A DNA stretch of 64,000 nucleotides from Gammaproteobacteria bacterium. Its GTDB lineage: Bacteria > Pseudomonadota > Gammaproteobacteria > Nevskiales > Nevskiaceae. Shown here one piece after another: positions 50,056-61,101 of the stretch. Every line of letters starts with the position of its first letter. Position 1 is the stretch's first letter. The position numbers and the translations under genes are program-made. Where the stretch lies: contig JAHZLQ010000033.1 of the NCBI GenBank assembly GCA_022599775.1, positions 111,776-175,775 of the forward strand, written 5' to 3'. The notes below the pieces were generated by a model. The model searched no databases, was not told where the DNA came from, and saw nothing but the letters and a program-made list of their open reading frames with translations.

Positions 50056-51192
50056 ATGGAGGGGCGCGCCGGGCTCGCCGACATGGCGGTAAAGATGCCA
50101 TTGGCCGCACAGGTGACGTGCGATGCCGTGCTGTGGGTCGATACCGATCTCAAGGTCCGCTATGCGAGCCCGGGCGTCGCCCGAATCTGCAGGGCCGGCG
50201 CCCGCCGTCTGGAAGGCGATGATCTTGCCGAGGCCGGCTTGCGGCCGAGTGCAATGGCGGCCTTGCTGAGCTGCGTCGGTGCCGCGATCGCGGAGATGCA
50301 ACCGGTGCTCAGTTATTTTGAGCTCGACGACGAAGGCAGCCTGCAGCCCTTCGCCGCCGAGGCCGTACCGGTACCGGGTATCGGCGGGGCGCTCGGGCAC
50401 GTGCTGGTCGTCGCAAGACAGCGGGACGACACCACGCTGCGTTCCATCGCCGAGACGGACAACGCCGCGGAAGCCATACAGGTGCGTGACCGCCTTCTGG
50501 CCCTGGCCGCTGATGAACTGCGAGCGTCATTGCATGAGATTCGCAACTGGACGCAGGTTCTCATGATCAGCGAAAGGCAAACGCCTCCTCCCCCAGCCGT
50601 TCAGCGCGCCTTGAGCGGCCTGGCGTGCGCCACCGAACATCAAATGCAGTTGGTGAACGACATGCTCGACACCTCGCAGGTGCACGAAGGGCGGTTCAGC
50701 CTCGAGCTGCGACCCATCAAGCTTCGCCGTGCCGTGGTGGCGGCGGTGGAACAGGTTCGCCAACGGCCGGAATCTGGGGGGATCAGTCTGGTCGTCCATG
50801 CGCCCACCGATCTGTGGGTCAACGGTGACTACGCGCAGCTGGAAAAGAGTTTCGTAAAACTGATCCTATCGGCGGTCGCCCGTTCGAGTATCGGCAGCCG
50901 AGTCATCATCGTGCTGGAACGCAGCGGCCGTTTCGCGAATGTCACGATCCGCGACCGGTGCGAAGACTGCGATGCGCAATCCCTGACCCGTCAGTTCGAA
51001 TGGCCGATGCGTTGTCCCGGCGATCCGCTGCAATTGCCGTTCAGCCTCGTGGTCGGACTCGCGCTGGCGCAGCATGTCTGCCAGCAGCATGGAGGCTGGA
51101 TCAGAGTGCTCGTGCATGCACCCCCGGGGGACCCCGGCGTGGAGTTGTGCGCCGTGCTGCCGCTGTGCAAGGCGCCGGACGCGCTGGCTTAG
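50056..51192 (+). CDS. PAS-histidine kinase with degenerate ATPase domain
   Basis: 378 residues from ATG 50056; a start at 50083 is also possible and neither has a clear ribosome site. A PAS-like sensor (about 20-130) is followed by a HisKA-like helix (RLLALAADELRASLHEIRNW, histidine near 159) and a HATPase-like region in which the N and G boxes are hard to recognise (VKLILSAVARSS, CPGDPLQLPFSLVVGLALAQ). It may bind ATP poorly and act as a phosphatase or scaffold. It converges with rpoN (31-bp gap). Confidence 0.72.
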   Translation: MEGRAGLADMAVKMPLAAQVTCDAVLWVDTDLKVRYASPGVARICRAGARRLEGDDLAEAGLRPSAMAALLSCVGAAIAEMQPVLSYFELDDEGSLQPFAAEAVPVPGIGGALGHVLVVARQRDDTTLRSIAETDNAAEAIQVRDRLLALAADELRASLHEIRNWTQVLMISERQTPPPPAVQRALSGLACATEHQMQLVNDMLDTSQVHEGRFSLELRPIKLRRAVVAAVEQVRQRPESGGISLVVHAPTDLWVNGDYAQLEKSFVKLILSAVARSSIGSRVIIVLERSGRFANVTIRDRCEDCDAQSLTRQFEWPMRCPGDPLQLPFSLVVGLALAQHVCQQHGGWIRVLVHAPPGDPGVELCAVLPLCKAPDALA

Positions 51193-51223
51193 GGGGTACT
51201 GGGTCGCCCGGATGGATAGGTGC

Positions 51224-52609
51224 TCAGGCGCGCCGCCGCAGCTCGGCCGGCAGAATCTTCAACATATTTCGATACTTGGTGACGGTACGCCGCGCCACGC
51301 TGATCCCGCGGGCGTGCAATTGGGTTGCGATCTCCGGATCGGACAGCGGCGCCGCCGGATCTTCGCGCGTGGTCAGATCCCGGATCAGGAAACGTACCGA
51401 TGCGCCCGAGCATCCGCTGCCCGTGCGCCGCGGCAGGCTGCGCGAGAAGAAGTACTTCAGCGGATGCAGGCCTTGCGGCGAGGAGACGTACTTGTTGCCG
51501 GTTGCCCGCGACACGGTGGACTCATGAAGATCGACCATGCTGGCGATGTCCTGAAGGCTGAGCGGCTGCAAGGCCGCCTCGCCGCGCGTGAAGAAGTCCC
51601 GCTGCCTGGCGATGATGGCTTCGACGATGCGACGTATCGTGTCGTGGCGCTGCTCGATGTTGCGCAGCATCCAGCGTGCTTCCTGCAGCAGCTGCGTCAT
51701 CGTGCCGTGGCTCGCATCCGATGAGCGGCTGAACAGCTCGACATAGCGTCGGTTGAGCTGAATCTTCGAATTCAGACGCGGGTTGATCGAGACCGCCAGA
51801 CGACCATGGCGTTCGCGTACCAGCACGTCGGGAAGGACGAACTCCGTATCGTGCCCGCGAATGCTGGAACCGGGCCGTGGATCCAGTCGGCGTATCAAGG
51901 CATGCGCACGCATCAGTTCGGGTTCCGAGCACTGCTCCTGACTCAGGATGGCCGCGAAGTCCCGCCGCAACAGCAAGGCGGAATGCCTTTCGAGCAGCCT
52001 GATGGCAAGGCTCCGCTGAGGCGTGCCGGAAGGCAGCGCGCGGAGTTGCAGGCACAGACAATCGACCAGATCGATGGCGCCGACGCCCGCCGGCTCCAGG
52101 GTTCGAACATGATCTCTGGCCGTGTCGAGCTCGTCGCGTGACAGCGGTGGCAGACCGCTCAGATGACGTGCGACGTCCATGGGGTCATCACGCAGGTAGC
52201 CGTCGTCATCCAGCGATTCGACGACCACTTCGGCCGCCAGCCGCAAGCGCGGACCGATCGCCGATGCGAGCAATTGGTCCCGCAAATGCTGATGAAGGTC
52301 CATGCGCATCGGTAGTCGCTGCACCCGGTCGTCGGCGGCGCCCAGGGCGGTACCGGTTCGACCCAGCGTCAGGCCGTCCGCACCAGGTGGATTCGAGTCC
52401 CAGAGTCGCTCCTCTTCCTCGGGCTCGAAGTCGATGCCCATCGGCTCGTCCGCCAATGCCACTTCTTCCAGAAATGGATTTTCGACCAGTGCGGCTTGCA
52501 GCGTTTGCTCGAATTCATGGGCCGGCTGCCGCAGCAGACGTACCGAATGCTGGAGGCGCGGCGAGATCGATGTTTGGGTCCGATGACCGAGAGCAAGCTG
52601 TGGCGACAT
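51224..52609 (-). CDS. rpoN: RNA polymerase sigma-54 factor RpoN
   Basis: 461 residues, slightly short for the family. Glutamine-rich region I (LQHSVRLLRQPAHEFEQTLQ and ENPFLEE), an acidic region II, the core-binding region, the HTH (LQDIASMVDLHESTVSRATGNKY) and an RpoN box (ARRTVTKYR against the usual ARRTVAKYR, about 437-445) are all present. It directs polymerase to -24/-12 promoters with NtrC-type activators. It is not next to lptB or hpf as main rpoN copies usually are, so it may be a second, accessory copy serving the regulator at 36411. Confidence 0.92.
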   Translation of the reverse strand: MSPQLALGHRTQTSISPRLQHSVRLLRQPAHEFEQTLQAALVENPFLEEVALADEPMGIDFEPEEEERLWDSNPPGADGLTLGRTGTALGAADDRVQRLPMRMDLHQHLRDQLLASAIGPRLRLAAEVVVESLDDDGYLRDDPMDVARHLSGLPPLSRDELDTARDHVRTLEPAGVGAIDLVDCLCLQLRALPSGTPQRSLAIRLLERHSALLLRRDFAAILSQEQCSEPELMRAHALIRRLDPRPGSSIRGHDTEFVLPDVLVRERHGRLAVSINPRLNSKIQLNRRYVELFSRSSDASHGTMTQLLQEARWMLRNIEQRHDTIRRIVEAIIARQRDFFTRGEAALQPLSLQDIASMVDLHESTVSRATGNKYVSSPQGLHPLKYFFSRSLPRRTGSGCSGASVRFLIRDLTTREDPAAPLSDPEIATQLHARGISVARRTVTKYRNMLKILPAELRRRA

Positions 52610-52749
52610 GGTGAATTCCAGCTGGGGGGATCTTCAATCGCGCAATGCCTATGCCATCCACAAATTTTTGGTAAATCAATGACTAATGAAAATAGCCCAA
52701 TGGCGAATTGCCAGATCGACGAAGTGGCAATCGGCAAAATGCATGATCG

Positions 52750-53373
52750 TCATCCGGCGAATCCGTACCAGCCGAGAAACAACACCAGCCCGCTGAACAG
52801 CAGCGCGGTCAGCGCAAACAGACCGTCGTCGGTGACGAGCGCCACCCCGAAGGCGGACAAGGCGGCACCGGCGGCGCTGTTCGCGAACGGAATCAGTTCC
52901 AGCGGCACCATCGTGACCGCGATCAGCAGGCAAACCACGGTGAGCACATAAAAGCCCGCCCCCTGAAGCAGCAAGGGCAAACGGGGGCGCGACAGTCGGT
53001 CGAGCCGGCTCACGAATGGCCGCGCGCTGCGAATGGCCTTGTGAATGCGTGCGCTGGGCAGTTGCCGCCGGAGGATCCAGTCGGGCAACCACGGTTGACG
53101 CCGTCCCAGAAGCAACTGTCCGCACATCAGGATCACCAGAATGGCGACGCAACTCGGCAAGCCCGGAATACCGCTCAGCGGCGACAGCACGATCAGGCTG
53201 GGCACCAGAAGCGTGGAACCGAATGAGCGCCGGCCGGAAATCTCCAACAAGCGGCGCAGGCTGATCGGGTCCTGCTCGACACAGGCTGCGTCGATCCGGT
53301 CGAACAGTTGGGCGAGGTCATGGCGCGCCTCGGCGTTTGCGGGTGAATCGACACTTTCTGGCCTCACAGGCAT
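52750..53373 (-). CDS. ExoD-family membrane protein
   Basis: 207 residues from ATG 53373. After a polar N-terminus (about 1-45) come four to five hydrophobic segments with the ExoD-type pattern SLRRLLEISGRRSFGSTLL, LSPLSGIPG and LPLLLQGAGFYVLTVVCLL. ExoD was first linked to exopolysaccharide in rhizobia, but the biochemistry is unknown. An upstream ATG at 53511 is less likely since the added residues are not protein-like. Lies 140 bp upstream of rpoN in the same direction; that gap is AT-rich. Confidence 0.82.
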   Translation of the reverse strand: MPVRPESVDSPANAEARHDLAQLFDRIDAACVEQDPISLRRLLEISGRRSFGSTLLVPSLIVLSPLSGIPGLPSCVAILVILMCGQLLLGRRQPWLPDWILRRQLPSARIHKAIRSARPFVSRLDRLSRPRLPLLLQGAGFYVLTVVCLLIAVTMVPLELIPFANSAAGAALSAFGVALVTDDGLFALTALLFSGLVLFLGWYGFAG

Positions 53374-53588
53374 CCCCTGTCGCTGCGGTACTGGCTCGGC
53401 CGATCTTTGCGTTTGGCAACCCAACAGACGGTGAACCGCGCACCCGGGTCTGAAACGCAGGTTTGCTGAAGCGGGGCGTTCACCCAAGCTCAAGTCGCCG
53501 CGATACAACATCGTTGCAACGGAGCATTCGCGGTTTCCTCAAACGATCGCCGGGGCGGGCGGCGGCGCCATCGAATCAGGAGAAGATC

Positions 53589-54491
53589 ATGCGCAAATCA
53601 CTCAAGGGCAAGGTCATCGTCATCACCGGCGCCTCCAGCGGCTTCGGGCGCGGCGCGGCCATCGGGTTCGCCAAGCACGGCGCGCGGCTGGTGCTGGGCG
53701 CCCGGCGCGAGCAGGCGCTGGCGGATACGGTCGGTGACTGTGTCGCGGCCGGCGGCGAGGCCGTAGCGGTACCGACGGATGTGGGCAGTGCAGACGACAT
53801 CGCGGCTTTGGCGGCGGAGGCCATGCAGCGCTACCAGCGCTTCGATGTCTGGGTCAACAATGCCGGTGGCACCGCCGTCGGCGTGTTCGACGAGACCCCG
53901 CTCGCCGAGCACGAACAGGTGGTACGGACCGACCTGCTCGGTACGGTCTATGGCAGCCACGAGGCACTGCGCCATTTTCGCGCGCAGGGCGTCGGCACCC
54001 TGATCAACGTGGCCTCCATGCTCGGCAAGATTCCGGCGCCGTACTACAGCTCATACACGGCTGCGAAGTTCGGCGTGGTCGGCCTTTCGGCCTCGCTTCG
54101 TCAGGAGCTTGCCGAGCAGAAATTCGGCGATGTGCACGTCTGCACCGTGCTGCCGATGGCGATGGACACCCCGTTCTTCGAGCATGCCGCCAACTACACC
54201 GACAAGCGTACCGAGGCGATCCCGCCGGTCGACGATGCCGGCAAGGTCGTCGCGGCGATCGTCAGGCTGGCACGCAGACCCAGACCGGAGGTTCATGTCG
54301 GTCGGTTCAGCAGGACTTTCGCCGCCAGCCACAACCTGCTGCCCGGACTGACAGAAAAAATGCAGGCCGTCGTCACCGACTGGACCCAGATGCGCCGCGG
54401 CCGCCCGGGCCGCCCCCGACCCGGTGGCCTGAGCCGCCCCGCGCCGCACGGTACGCGGCTCAAGGACGAAGAACTGCGCAGATCGCATTGA
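53589..54491 (+). CDS. SDR oxidoreductase with basic C-terminal tail
   Basis: 300 residues from ATG 53589 (AGGAG upstream). TGASSGFGRG, NNAGGTAVG, VASMLGKIPAPYYSSYTAAK (YxxxK) and PMAMDTPFF are intact. It belongs to the short SDR group often annotated as SDR family oxidoreductases in stress clusters, with a C-terminal segment (RRGRPGRPRPGGLSRPAP) of unusual Arg/Pro/Gly content. Substrate unknown. Confidence 0.85.
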   Translation: MRKSLKGKVIVITGASSGFGRGAAIGFAKHGARLVLGARREQALADTVGDCVAAGGEAVAVPTDVGSADDIAALAAEAMQRYQRFDVWVNNAGGTAVGVFDETPLAEHEQVVRTDLLGTVYGSHEALRHFRAQGVGTLINVASMLGKIPAPYYSSYTAAKFGVVGLSASLRQELAEQKFGDVHVCTVLPMAMDTPFFEHAANYTDKRTEAIPPVDDAGKVVAAIVRLARRPRPEVHVGRFSRTFAASHNLLPGLTEKMQAVVTDWTQMRRGRPGRPRPGGLSRPAPHGTRLKDEELRRSH

Positions 54492-54528
54492 CGAGCGCCG
54501 CCGTCCGGAGACGGGCGGCGGCGGCGGC

Positions 54529-54999
54529 TCAGTGCAATACGGCATCGCCCTGGCGGACGGCGGCAAGAATCTGCCCGATGCTGGACTGACGGCGGATGCC
54601 GTCGTAGTCGCCGCGCATCGCCTTGAGGCACTGCCGCTCGGTTTCGATCTCGCCGGCGGTGCGTACACCGAGCCGGCGCAGCACCGGCACCGGCGGGCAC
54701 CAGCCCTGGACGGCGTGCTGGAACAGGAAGGCGAGCACGGCACCGCTGAACAGCAGCGCGCGCCGGTCGGCCACGACGCCGGCGACCAGACCACCGAGGG
54801 CAAGCGCCGAGGCATTGGTTTCGAGCACGCGCTCGATGTCCCATTCGCGATCCAGCTCGGACAGGCGCGCGTGGATGTGCTCGGGATTGCGGGCGTAGTG
54901 CCCCAGTCGCCGCTGCATGTCGAGCTCGATGCGGGCGTTGACGGCGGCTGCGGTGTTCCGCGGAACCCGGTCGATGGTTTTGCCTAACACTGTATTCAT
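54529..54999 (-). CDS. DUF2892 (YgaP-like) membrane protein
   Basis: 156 residues from ATG 54999 with GGAG at good spacing. The N-terminal ~65 residues are charged and helical (RIELDMQRRLGHYARNP, ELDREWDIERVLETNAS), then two membrane segments (about 68-85 and 89-103) of the DUF2892/YgaP type with GWCPPVPVLRRLGVRTAGEI. The function is unknown; rhodanese is not fused here. It converges with the SDR at 53589. Confidence 0.8.
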   Translation of the reverse strand: MNTVLGKTIDRVPRNTAAAVNARIELDMQRRLGHYARNPEHIHARLSELDREWDIERVLETNASALALGGLVAGVVADRRALLFSGAVLAFLFQHAVQGWCPPVPVLRRLGVRTAGEIETERQCLKAMRGDYDGIRRQSSIGQILAAVRQGDAVLH

Positions 55000-55069
55000 G
55001 GGATCTCCTTGAGTCATTGGCCGTATGGGCCTGGTGGTACAGGGGCAGCGAATGCCGGCGACGCGGGCT

Positions 55070-55507
55070 TCAGCCTTGCTTCCAGCGCTCCGGCACCTCG
55101 CGCATGAAGATCTGCACGGTCTTGGGACCGACGCCCTTGAACGCGCGCAGGCGCCGTTCGCGTTCGGCCCGGCTGTCGCAGGATTCGGCGAGCTTGCTCA
55201 GGCTGCCGCCGTAGTCCTCGTTGAGCTTCTTGCAGGTTTCGAGCAGGCGGCTCGCGGTGGACTCGTCGTAGCGCTTGTAGTGACCCTCGCCGAGCATGTC
55301 GACCAGTTCCTGCCAGCTGCAGTTGCAGAGCTTGCGTGGCGTGTCGCGGCCATGTTTTTCGACGATCACGCGCCAGGCGTCTGCAGCGATCTTGCCGCTG
55401 ATGCGCTTGCCGAACAGGTAGCTGGCGACAAACCACTTGAACAGCTCGCTGTCCTCGCCCGATCGCGGATCGATGCCGAGTTCCGCCGCGCCGATCTTGG
55501 CCGCCAT
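55070..55507 (-). CDS. Helix-hairpin-helix (HhH-GPD-like) protein
   Basis: 145 residues, all helical. A GVGPKTVQIFM hairpin near residue 122 resembles the HhH motif of endonuclease III/DNA glycosylases, and the preceding helices (FKWFVASYLFGKRISGKIAADAW, read as FKWFVASYLF then GKRISGKIAADAW) suggest a truncated HhH-GPD fold without an iron-sulfur cluster. It is possibly a DNA-repair or damage-response protein; no catalytic Lys/Asp could be identified with certainty. A relict paralogue lies at 42847. Confidence 0.7.
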   Translation of the reverse strand: MAAKIGAAELGIDPRSGEDSELFKWFVASYLFGKRISGKIAADAWRVIVEKHGRDTPRKLCNCSWQELVDMLGEGHYKRYDESTASRLLETCKKLNEDYGGSLSKLAESCDSRAERERRLRAFKGVGPKTVQIFMREVPERWKQG

Positions 55508-55570
55508 TGTCGTCTCCTGTCGTCGGTTCGAACCCCAAGTTGAACAGCCACCGCCCGAATCGGCGGTGAA

Positions 55571-55696
55571 TCAGACCCGCTCGGCCAGCACGATGGCGCA
55601 GGCGAAGCCGGCGCTCGTTGCCAGCGCCAGCCCGCAGGCGACGCCGATCGGAAACGCGGAACTGGCCAGCAGGCCGTAGAACAGGGCCGCCGTCAT
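55571..55696 (-). CDS. Very small membrane protein, possible ZIP-transporter remnant
   Basis: 41 residues from ATG 55696 (MTAALFYGLLASSAFPIGVA then CGLALATSAGF and AIVLAERV). Two short hydrophobic runs and the wording FYGLLASSAFPIGVACGL recall the N-terminus of ZIP-family metal transporters, but the frame stops after the first helices. It begins 7 bp after the glycosyltransferase stop, so it is either a genuine microprotein or a truncated gene. Confidence 0.4.
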   Translation of the reverse strand: MTAALFYGLLASSAFPIGVACGLALATSAGFACAIVLAERV

Positions 55697-55703
55697 TGCG
55701 GCC

Positions 55704-56426
55704 TTATTCCGCCGTCTCGGCCAGGGCGGCGGCGCTGCCGAGCGCCTGCGCCGAGGCGTCGACGGCGCTGGCGCCGACGCGATACAGGCCACCGATGAAG
55801 TCGCCGAAGCCGCCGCGGGCGCGCGCGACGAGACGGGCGCTGGTGGCGACCCGGGGGGCTGCGCTCCAGGCGATGGCGAAGCCGGCGCGTTCCAAAGCCG
55901 CGGCCAGGGCCACATCCTCGCCGACCGCCAGCGGCGCGAACCCGCCGACGGCCAGATACGCGGCGCGAGAGACGCCGAAATTGGTGCCGTGGACGTGGCG
56001 GTGGCCGTCCCGATCGCGGTAGCCGGCATCAAAGCGCGCACGCACCTCGGCGCTGTGCGCGCCCCAGTCGCGGACCGTGACCGAGCCACAGACCGCGTCG
56101 GCCTTGAGTTTGAGCTGGCACGGCAGCCAGTCGGCGGCGACCACCGAATCGGCATCGGTGAACGCCAGCCAGCGGGCGCCACGCGCCAGCAGCCATTCGG
56201 CACCGCGACGCCGCGCACGGCCGACGTTGCGCACCTCGACGGCGAGACAGCTCACGCCGTAGGCGCTGGCGATTTCCGCGCTGGCATCGGTGCAGGCATC
56301 GAGCACAACGACGATCTCGACCGGCTCGCCGCCAAGCTCCGGATGCCGCGCCGCGGCCGACACCGCCGCCAGGCAGTCTCCCAGCAAGGCTTCTTCGTTG
56401 TGCGCGGGTATGACGATGCCGATCAT
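55704..56426 (-). CDS. Family 2 glycosyltransferase
   Basis: 240 residues. GT-A fold: IVIPAHNEEALLGDCLAAV at the start, VVLDACTDAS, and the metal-binding FTDADSVVAADW; no membrane helices. It transfers a sugar from a nucleotide donor to an unknown acceptor in the cytoplasm. Its start overlaps the methyltransferase stop by 4 bp. It is the last clear gene of the katE-ACAD-PIG-L-methyltransferase-GT set. Confidence 0.86.
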   Translation of the reverse strand: MIGIVIPAHNEEALLGDCLAAVSAAARHPELGGEPVEIVVVLDACTDASAEIASAYGVSCLAVEVRNVGRARRRGAEWLLARGARWLAFTDADSVVAADWLPCQLKLKADAVCGSVTVRDWGAHSAEVRARFDAGYRDRDGHRHVHGTNFGVSRAAYLAVGGFAPLAVGEDVALAAALERAGFAIAWSAAPRVATSARLVARARGGFGDFIGGLYRVGASAVDASAQALGSAAALAETAE

Positions 56427-57067
56427 CTCGTTTCTTGCTCCGATGGTGTGGGGTCGGTCATTGCGGAAAGGCCTTCACGGGCGGCCACCGATGTCGGGTC
56501 CGGTGACCAGGCTTCCAGCAGAAAATCGGGCTCCTCGTGGCGCAGCAGGCGCGGCAGGCCGAGTGCGGCGAAAGCCGCGTGCACCGCATCGCCGTCGCGC
56601 ACGGCTTCGGCAAAGCGGTGGCGCCAGTGGCAGGCCAGCAGCACCCCGTCGTCGCCCAGGCTGGCGCGCGCGCGGCGCAGCAGTTCGTCCAGATCCCGGT
56701 CGCCGAGGTAATAGCCGAGTTCGCTGACGACGATCAGCTCGAAGACGCCGTCGGGCCAGTCCTGTGGCAGACGTCGGCGTTCCACGCGTGCCTGCGGATA
56801 TCCGGCCAGGCGCAGCCGCGCCTGCTGCAGCGCGCCTTCGTGAAAATCGCAGGCCAGCAGGCGCTCGCAACGGCCGGCGAGTTCGGCGGCCAGTTCACCG
56901 GTGGCGCAGCCCGCTTCCAGCGCGCTGCGATAGCGGCGGTGCGGCAACGCAGCCAGGGTCAACGCGCGCTTGCGCTGTTCGTACCAACGTGTGCGGAAGC
57001 CCCAGGGGTCCGCGCTGTCGCGGTACAGGCTTTCGAAATAGTCCTCGTCCGCGGCCAGGCCGCTCAT
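56423..57067 (-). CDS. SAM-dependent methyltransferase, NodS-like
   Basis: 214 residues from ATG 57067. DYFESLYRDSADPWGFRTRWYEQRKR at the start (read as DYFESLYRDSADPWGF then RTRWYEQRKR), SAM motif I ALEAGCATGELAAEL, LACDFHEGAL and LIVVSELGYYL are the class I/NodS-type landmarks. NodS methylates the free amino group of de-acetylated chitooligosaccharides; next to a PIG-L deacetylase this suggests N-methylation of a newly exposed amine, but that is inference. Overlaps both neighbours by 4 bp. Confidence 0.85.
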   Translation of the reverse strand: MSGLAADEDYFESLYRDSADPWGFRTRWYEQRKRALTLAALPHRRYRSALEAGCATGELAAELAGRCERLLACDFHEGALQQARLRLAGYPQARVERRRLPQDWPDGVFELIVVSELGYYLGDRDLDELLRRARASLGDDGVLLACHWRHRFAEAVRDGDAVHAAFAALGLPRLLRHEEPDFLLEAWSPDPTSVAAREGLSAMTDPTPSEQETR

Positions 57068-57861
57068 GTAAAGAAGACCTCGTAGGGGCGCAGCCAGCGC
57101 GCCAGCGCCGCAGTGCTCAGGATCGGCGGCGCGCCGCGCGTGGCGTCGGCTTCGAGCTGGCTGCGATGGCAGGCGATCGCCGCACGCTTGCGCGCCAGCG
57201 CCGCGTCTCCGAGTTCGAGCCGGAGGGCCCGCTGCCAGGGCACGCGCTCGGAGCCTGGCTGCGCCCAGTGCCACATCCACACCGGCATCTGCAGCAGGCG
57301 CGCGCCGCGGGCGGCACAGGCCCGGGCGGCGGCCTGCCCCACCGCTTCGTGATCGGGATGGCCGTCGCAGGCCCAGGTCGCGAACACCACATCGTTTTGC
57401 CGCAGCGTCTCGCCGAGCCGGCGGGCCAGACCGGGGATATCCGAGGCGAGTTGCCCGTCCGCGTAGCCGAGTCGCTCGATGCCGGCGGCCAGCCCCAGCG
57501 CCCGCAAGCCCTCGCTGCGCTCGGCGCCGCGTCGCGCCGTCAGCGCATCCCGGGGCCAGAGCGCCGAACCGGGATGCGAGCCCTCGCCTTCGGTCACGCC
57601 GACGATCAGCACCTCGCGCCGGCGCTCGGCGAGCGCGCTCAGCAGGCCGCCGGCACCGAGGACCTCGTCATCCGGATGCGGCGCAACGATCACCGTCCGG
57701 CGGCCCGGCGGCACCAGCTCGTCCAGCCCGGCGCGCGGCAGCTGCGCGAGACCTCGCCACGATCGCCACGCGGCCTCCGGCGTGCCCTCGCCGACGATCT
57801 CGCGGCCTTCCCCGGCATGCGGCTCTTCGCCCGCCGGCGCGCGAAGCGCTACAGCGTCCAC
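57064..57861 (-). CDS. PIG-L/LmbE-family N-deacetylase
   Basis: 265 residues from GTG 57861, which has a GGGAGG ribosome site at close spacing; an ATG at 57924 would overlap the upstream gene more. The zinc-site motif APHPDDEVLGAGG (HPDDE) and the downstream CDGHPDHEAVG are intact. PIG-L enzymes remove N-acetyl (or similar acyl) groups from GlcNAc-containing glycolipids or small molecules. It overlaps the dehydrogenase-like gene by 13 bases and the methyltransferase gene by 4. Confidence 0.88.
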   Translation of the reverse strand: MDAVALRAPAGEEPHAGEGREIVGEGTPEAAWRSWRGLAQLPRAGLDELVPPGRRTVIVAPHPDDEVLGAGGLLSALAERRREVLIVGVTEGEGSHPGSALWPRDALTARRGAERSEGLRALGLAAGIERLGYADGQLASDIPGLARRLGETLRQNDVVFATWACDGHPDHEAVGQAAARACAARGARLLQMPVWMWHWAQPGSERVPWQRALRLELGDAALARKRAAIACHRSQLEADATRGAPPILSTAALARWLRPYEVFFT

Positions 57862-58913
57862 GGCGCCTCCCGCGGTGCGGCGAGCAGTTCGCCGAGCGTC
57901 TGCAGATCGCGTTCGGCATGGCACTGGCGGATGAACACCGGCAGGTCCGCGGCACGGCGCGCGAAATCGCCGTGCTGACAGAACGGCGCCGCGCCGAGCG
58001 CGCGGCCGACGTGGTCGAGCACGAAGCCGGCGGTGCGCTCCGCGGCCGCACGGGCGCGCAAGGCGATCAGCTGCGCATAGGCCGCCGGACGACGGTCGAT
58101 TTCGGCGGCCGTTTCGCGCAGCAGCGCGGCGGTGCGGCTCAGCGCCACGTCCACCGCCCCGAGATGGGCGGCGGCATGCGGCTCCGGCCGCTGCGCGATG
58201 CGCTGACGCAGCGGCTCGGCCAGGACCGCCGTCGCGCCGTACCAGCAGGCGGCGATACCGGCGCCGCCCTGCCAGAATCCCGGCCGGTTCACATAGGCTC
58301 CGAGTTCGCCGACCAGCCGTGCCTCGGCACCGTCGAAGCTCACTCCGACGCTGGCCGATTCCGCCATGCCGACCGCTTGCCAGCCCTCGTCACTGACCCG
58401 AACGCCGGGCTGGTTCATCGCCACGGCCGCCAGCAGCGGTCCACGATCGGCGCCGCCGTCCTCGCGCTGCCAGCAGGTGACGAGGGCGTGACTCAGCGAT
58501 GCGGCACCGGAGCACCAGGCCTTGCGACCATCGAGCCGCAGCGTGTACCGACTGTCTTGCCGGCTCTGTGCGTACAGACGGGCATTCGGCGGTTCCGCGG
58601 CCCATACGCCCCAGCTCGCGTCCCAGGGTTCATCGGGCGCATCGCCCAGTTCGGCGCGAATTGCCAGTGCGTCGGTGTGGCCCTCGTAGAGCTTGACCAG
58701 GCTCAGGTCATGCGCGGCGACCGCGGCCAGTGCGCGCCAGCGGTCGAGCGTTTGCCCGCCGCCGGGCAAGGGCAGCCGGTCGAATCCGGCCTCGATCAGC
58801 GCCGCAAGCTTGTCGACTGCGGGCATCGATCCGCAGCGCTCAAGAAGCTCGCCGATTGCGGGGGCCGAGGCCGGCTCCGGCAGACTGCCCGCACCGGAAT
58901 CCGGCGGCGTCAT
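57849..58913 (-). CDS. Acyl-CoA dehydrogenase-like protein
   Basis: 354 residues from ATG 58913. A divergent acyl-CoA dehydrogenase fold: helical N-domain (ELLERCGSMPAVDKLAALIE), LYAQSRQDSRYTLRLDGRKAW, GEL-type middle strand and a helical C-domain (RTAALLRETAAEIDRRPAAY, GAAPFCQHGDFARRAADL). The usual EGSGSD-type middle motif and the terminal FAD signature are weak, so it may have lost dehydrogenase activity. It starts 25 bp after katE and overlaps the PIG-L gene, part of the same transcription set. Confidence 0.78.
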   Translation of the reverse strand: MTPPDSGAGSLPEPASAPAIGELLERCGSMPAVDKLAALIEAGFDRLPLPGGGQTLDRWRALAAVAAHDLSLVKLYEGHTDALAIRAELGDAPDEPWDASWGVWAAEPPNARLYAQSRQDSRYTLRLDGRKAWCSGAASLSHALVTCWQREDGGADRGPLLAAVAMNQPGVRVSDEGWQAVGMAESASVGVSFDGAEARLVGELGAYVNRPGFWQGGAGIAACWYGATAVLAEPLRQRIAQRPEPHAAAHLGAVDVALSRTAALLRETAAEIDRRPAAYAQLIALRARAAAERTAGFVLDHVGRALGAAPFCQHGDFARRAADLPVFIRQCHAERDLQTLGELLAAPREAPWTL

Positions 58914-58938
58914 TGCGTTGCCCCGCGAAAGCTGGCGC

Positions 58939-61101
<2,163 letters not shown>

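Noticed and set aside
52610..52749. Sigma-54 (-24/-12) promoter in the AT-rich gap upstream of rpoN
   Set aside because: TGGCA-like strings are present but the GG to GC spacing is off by two bases on both strands.
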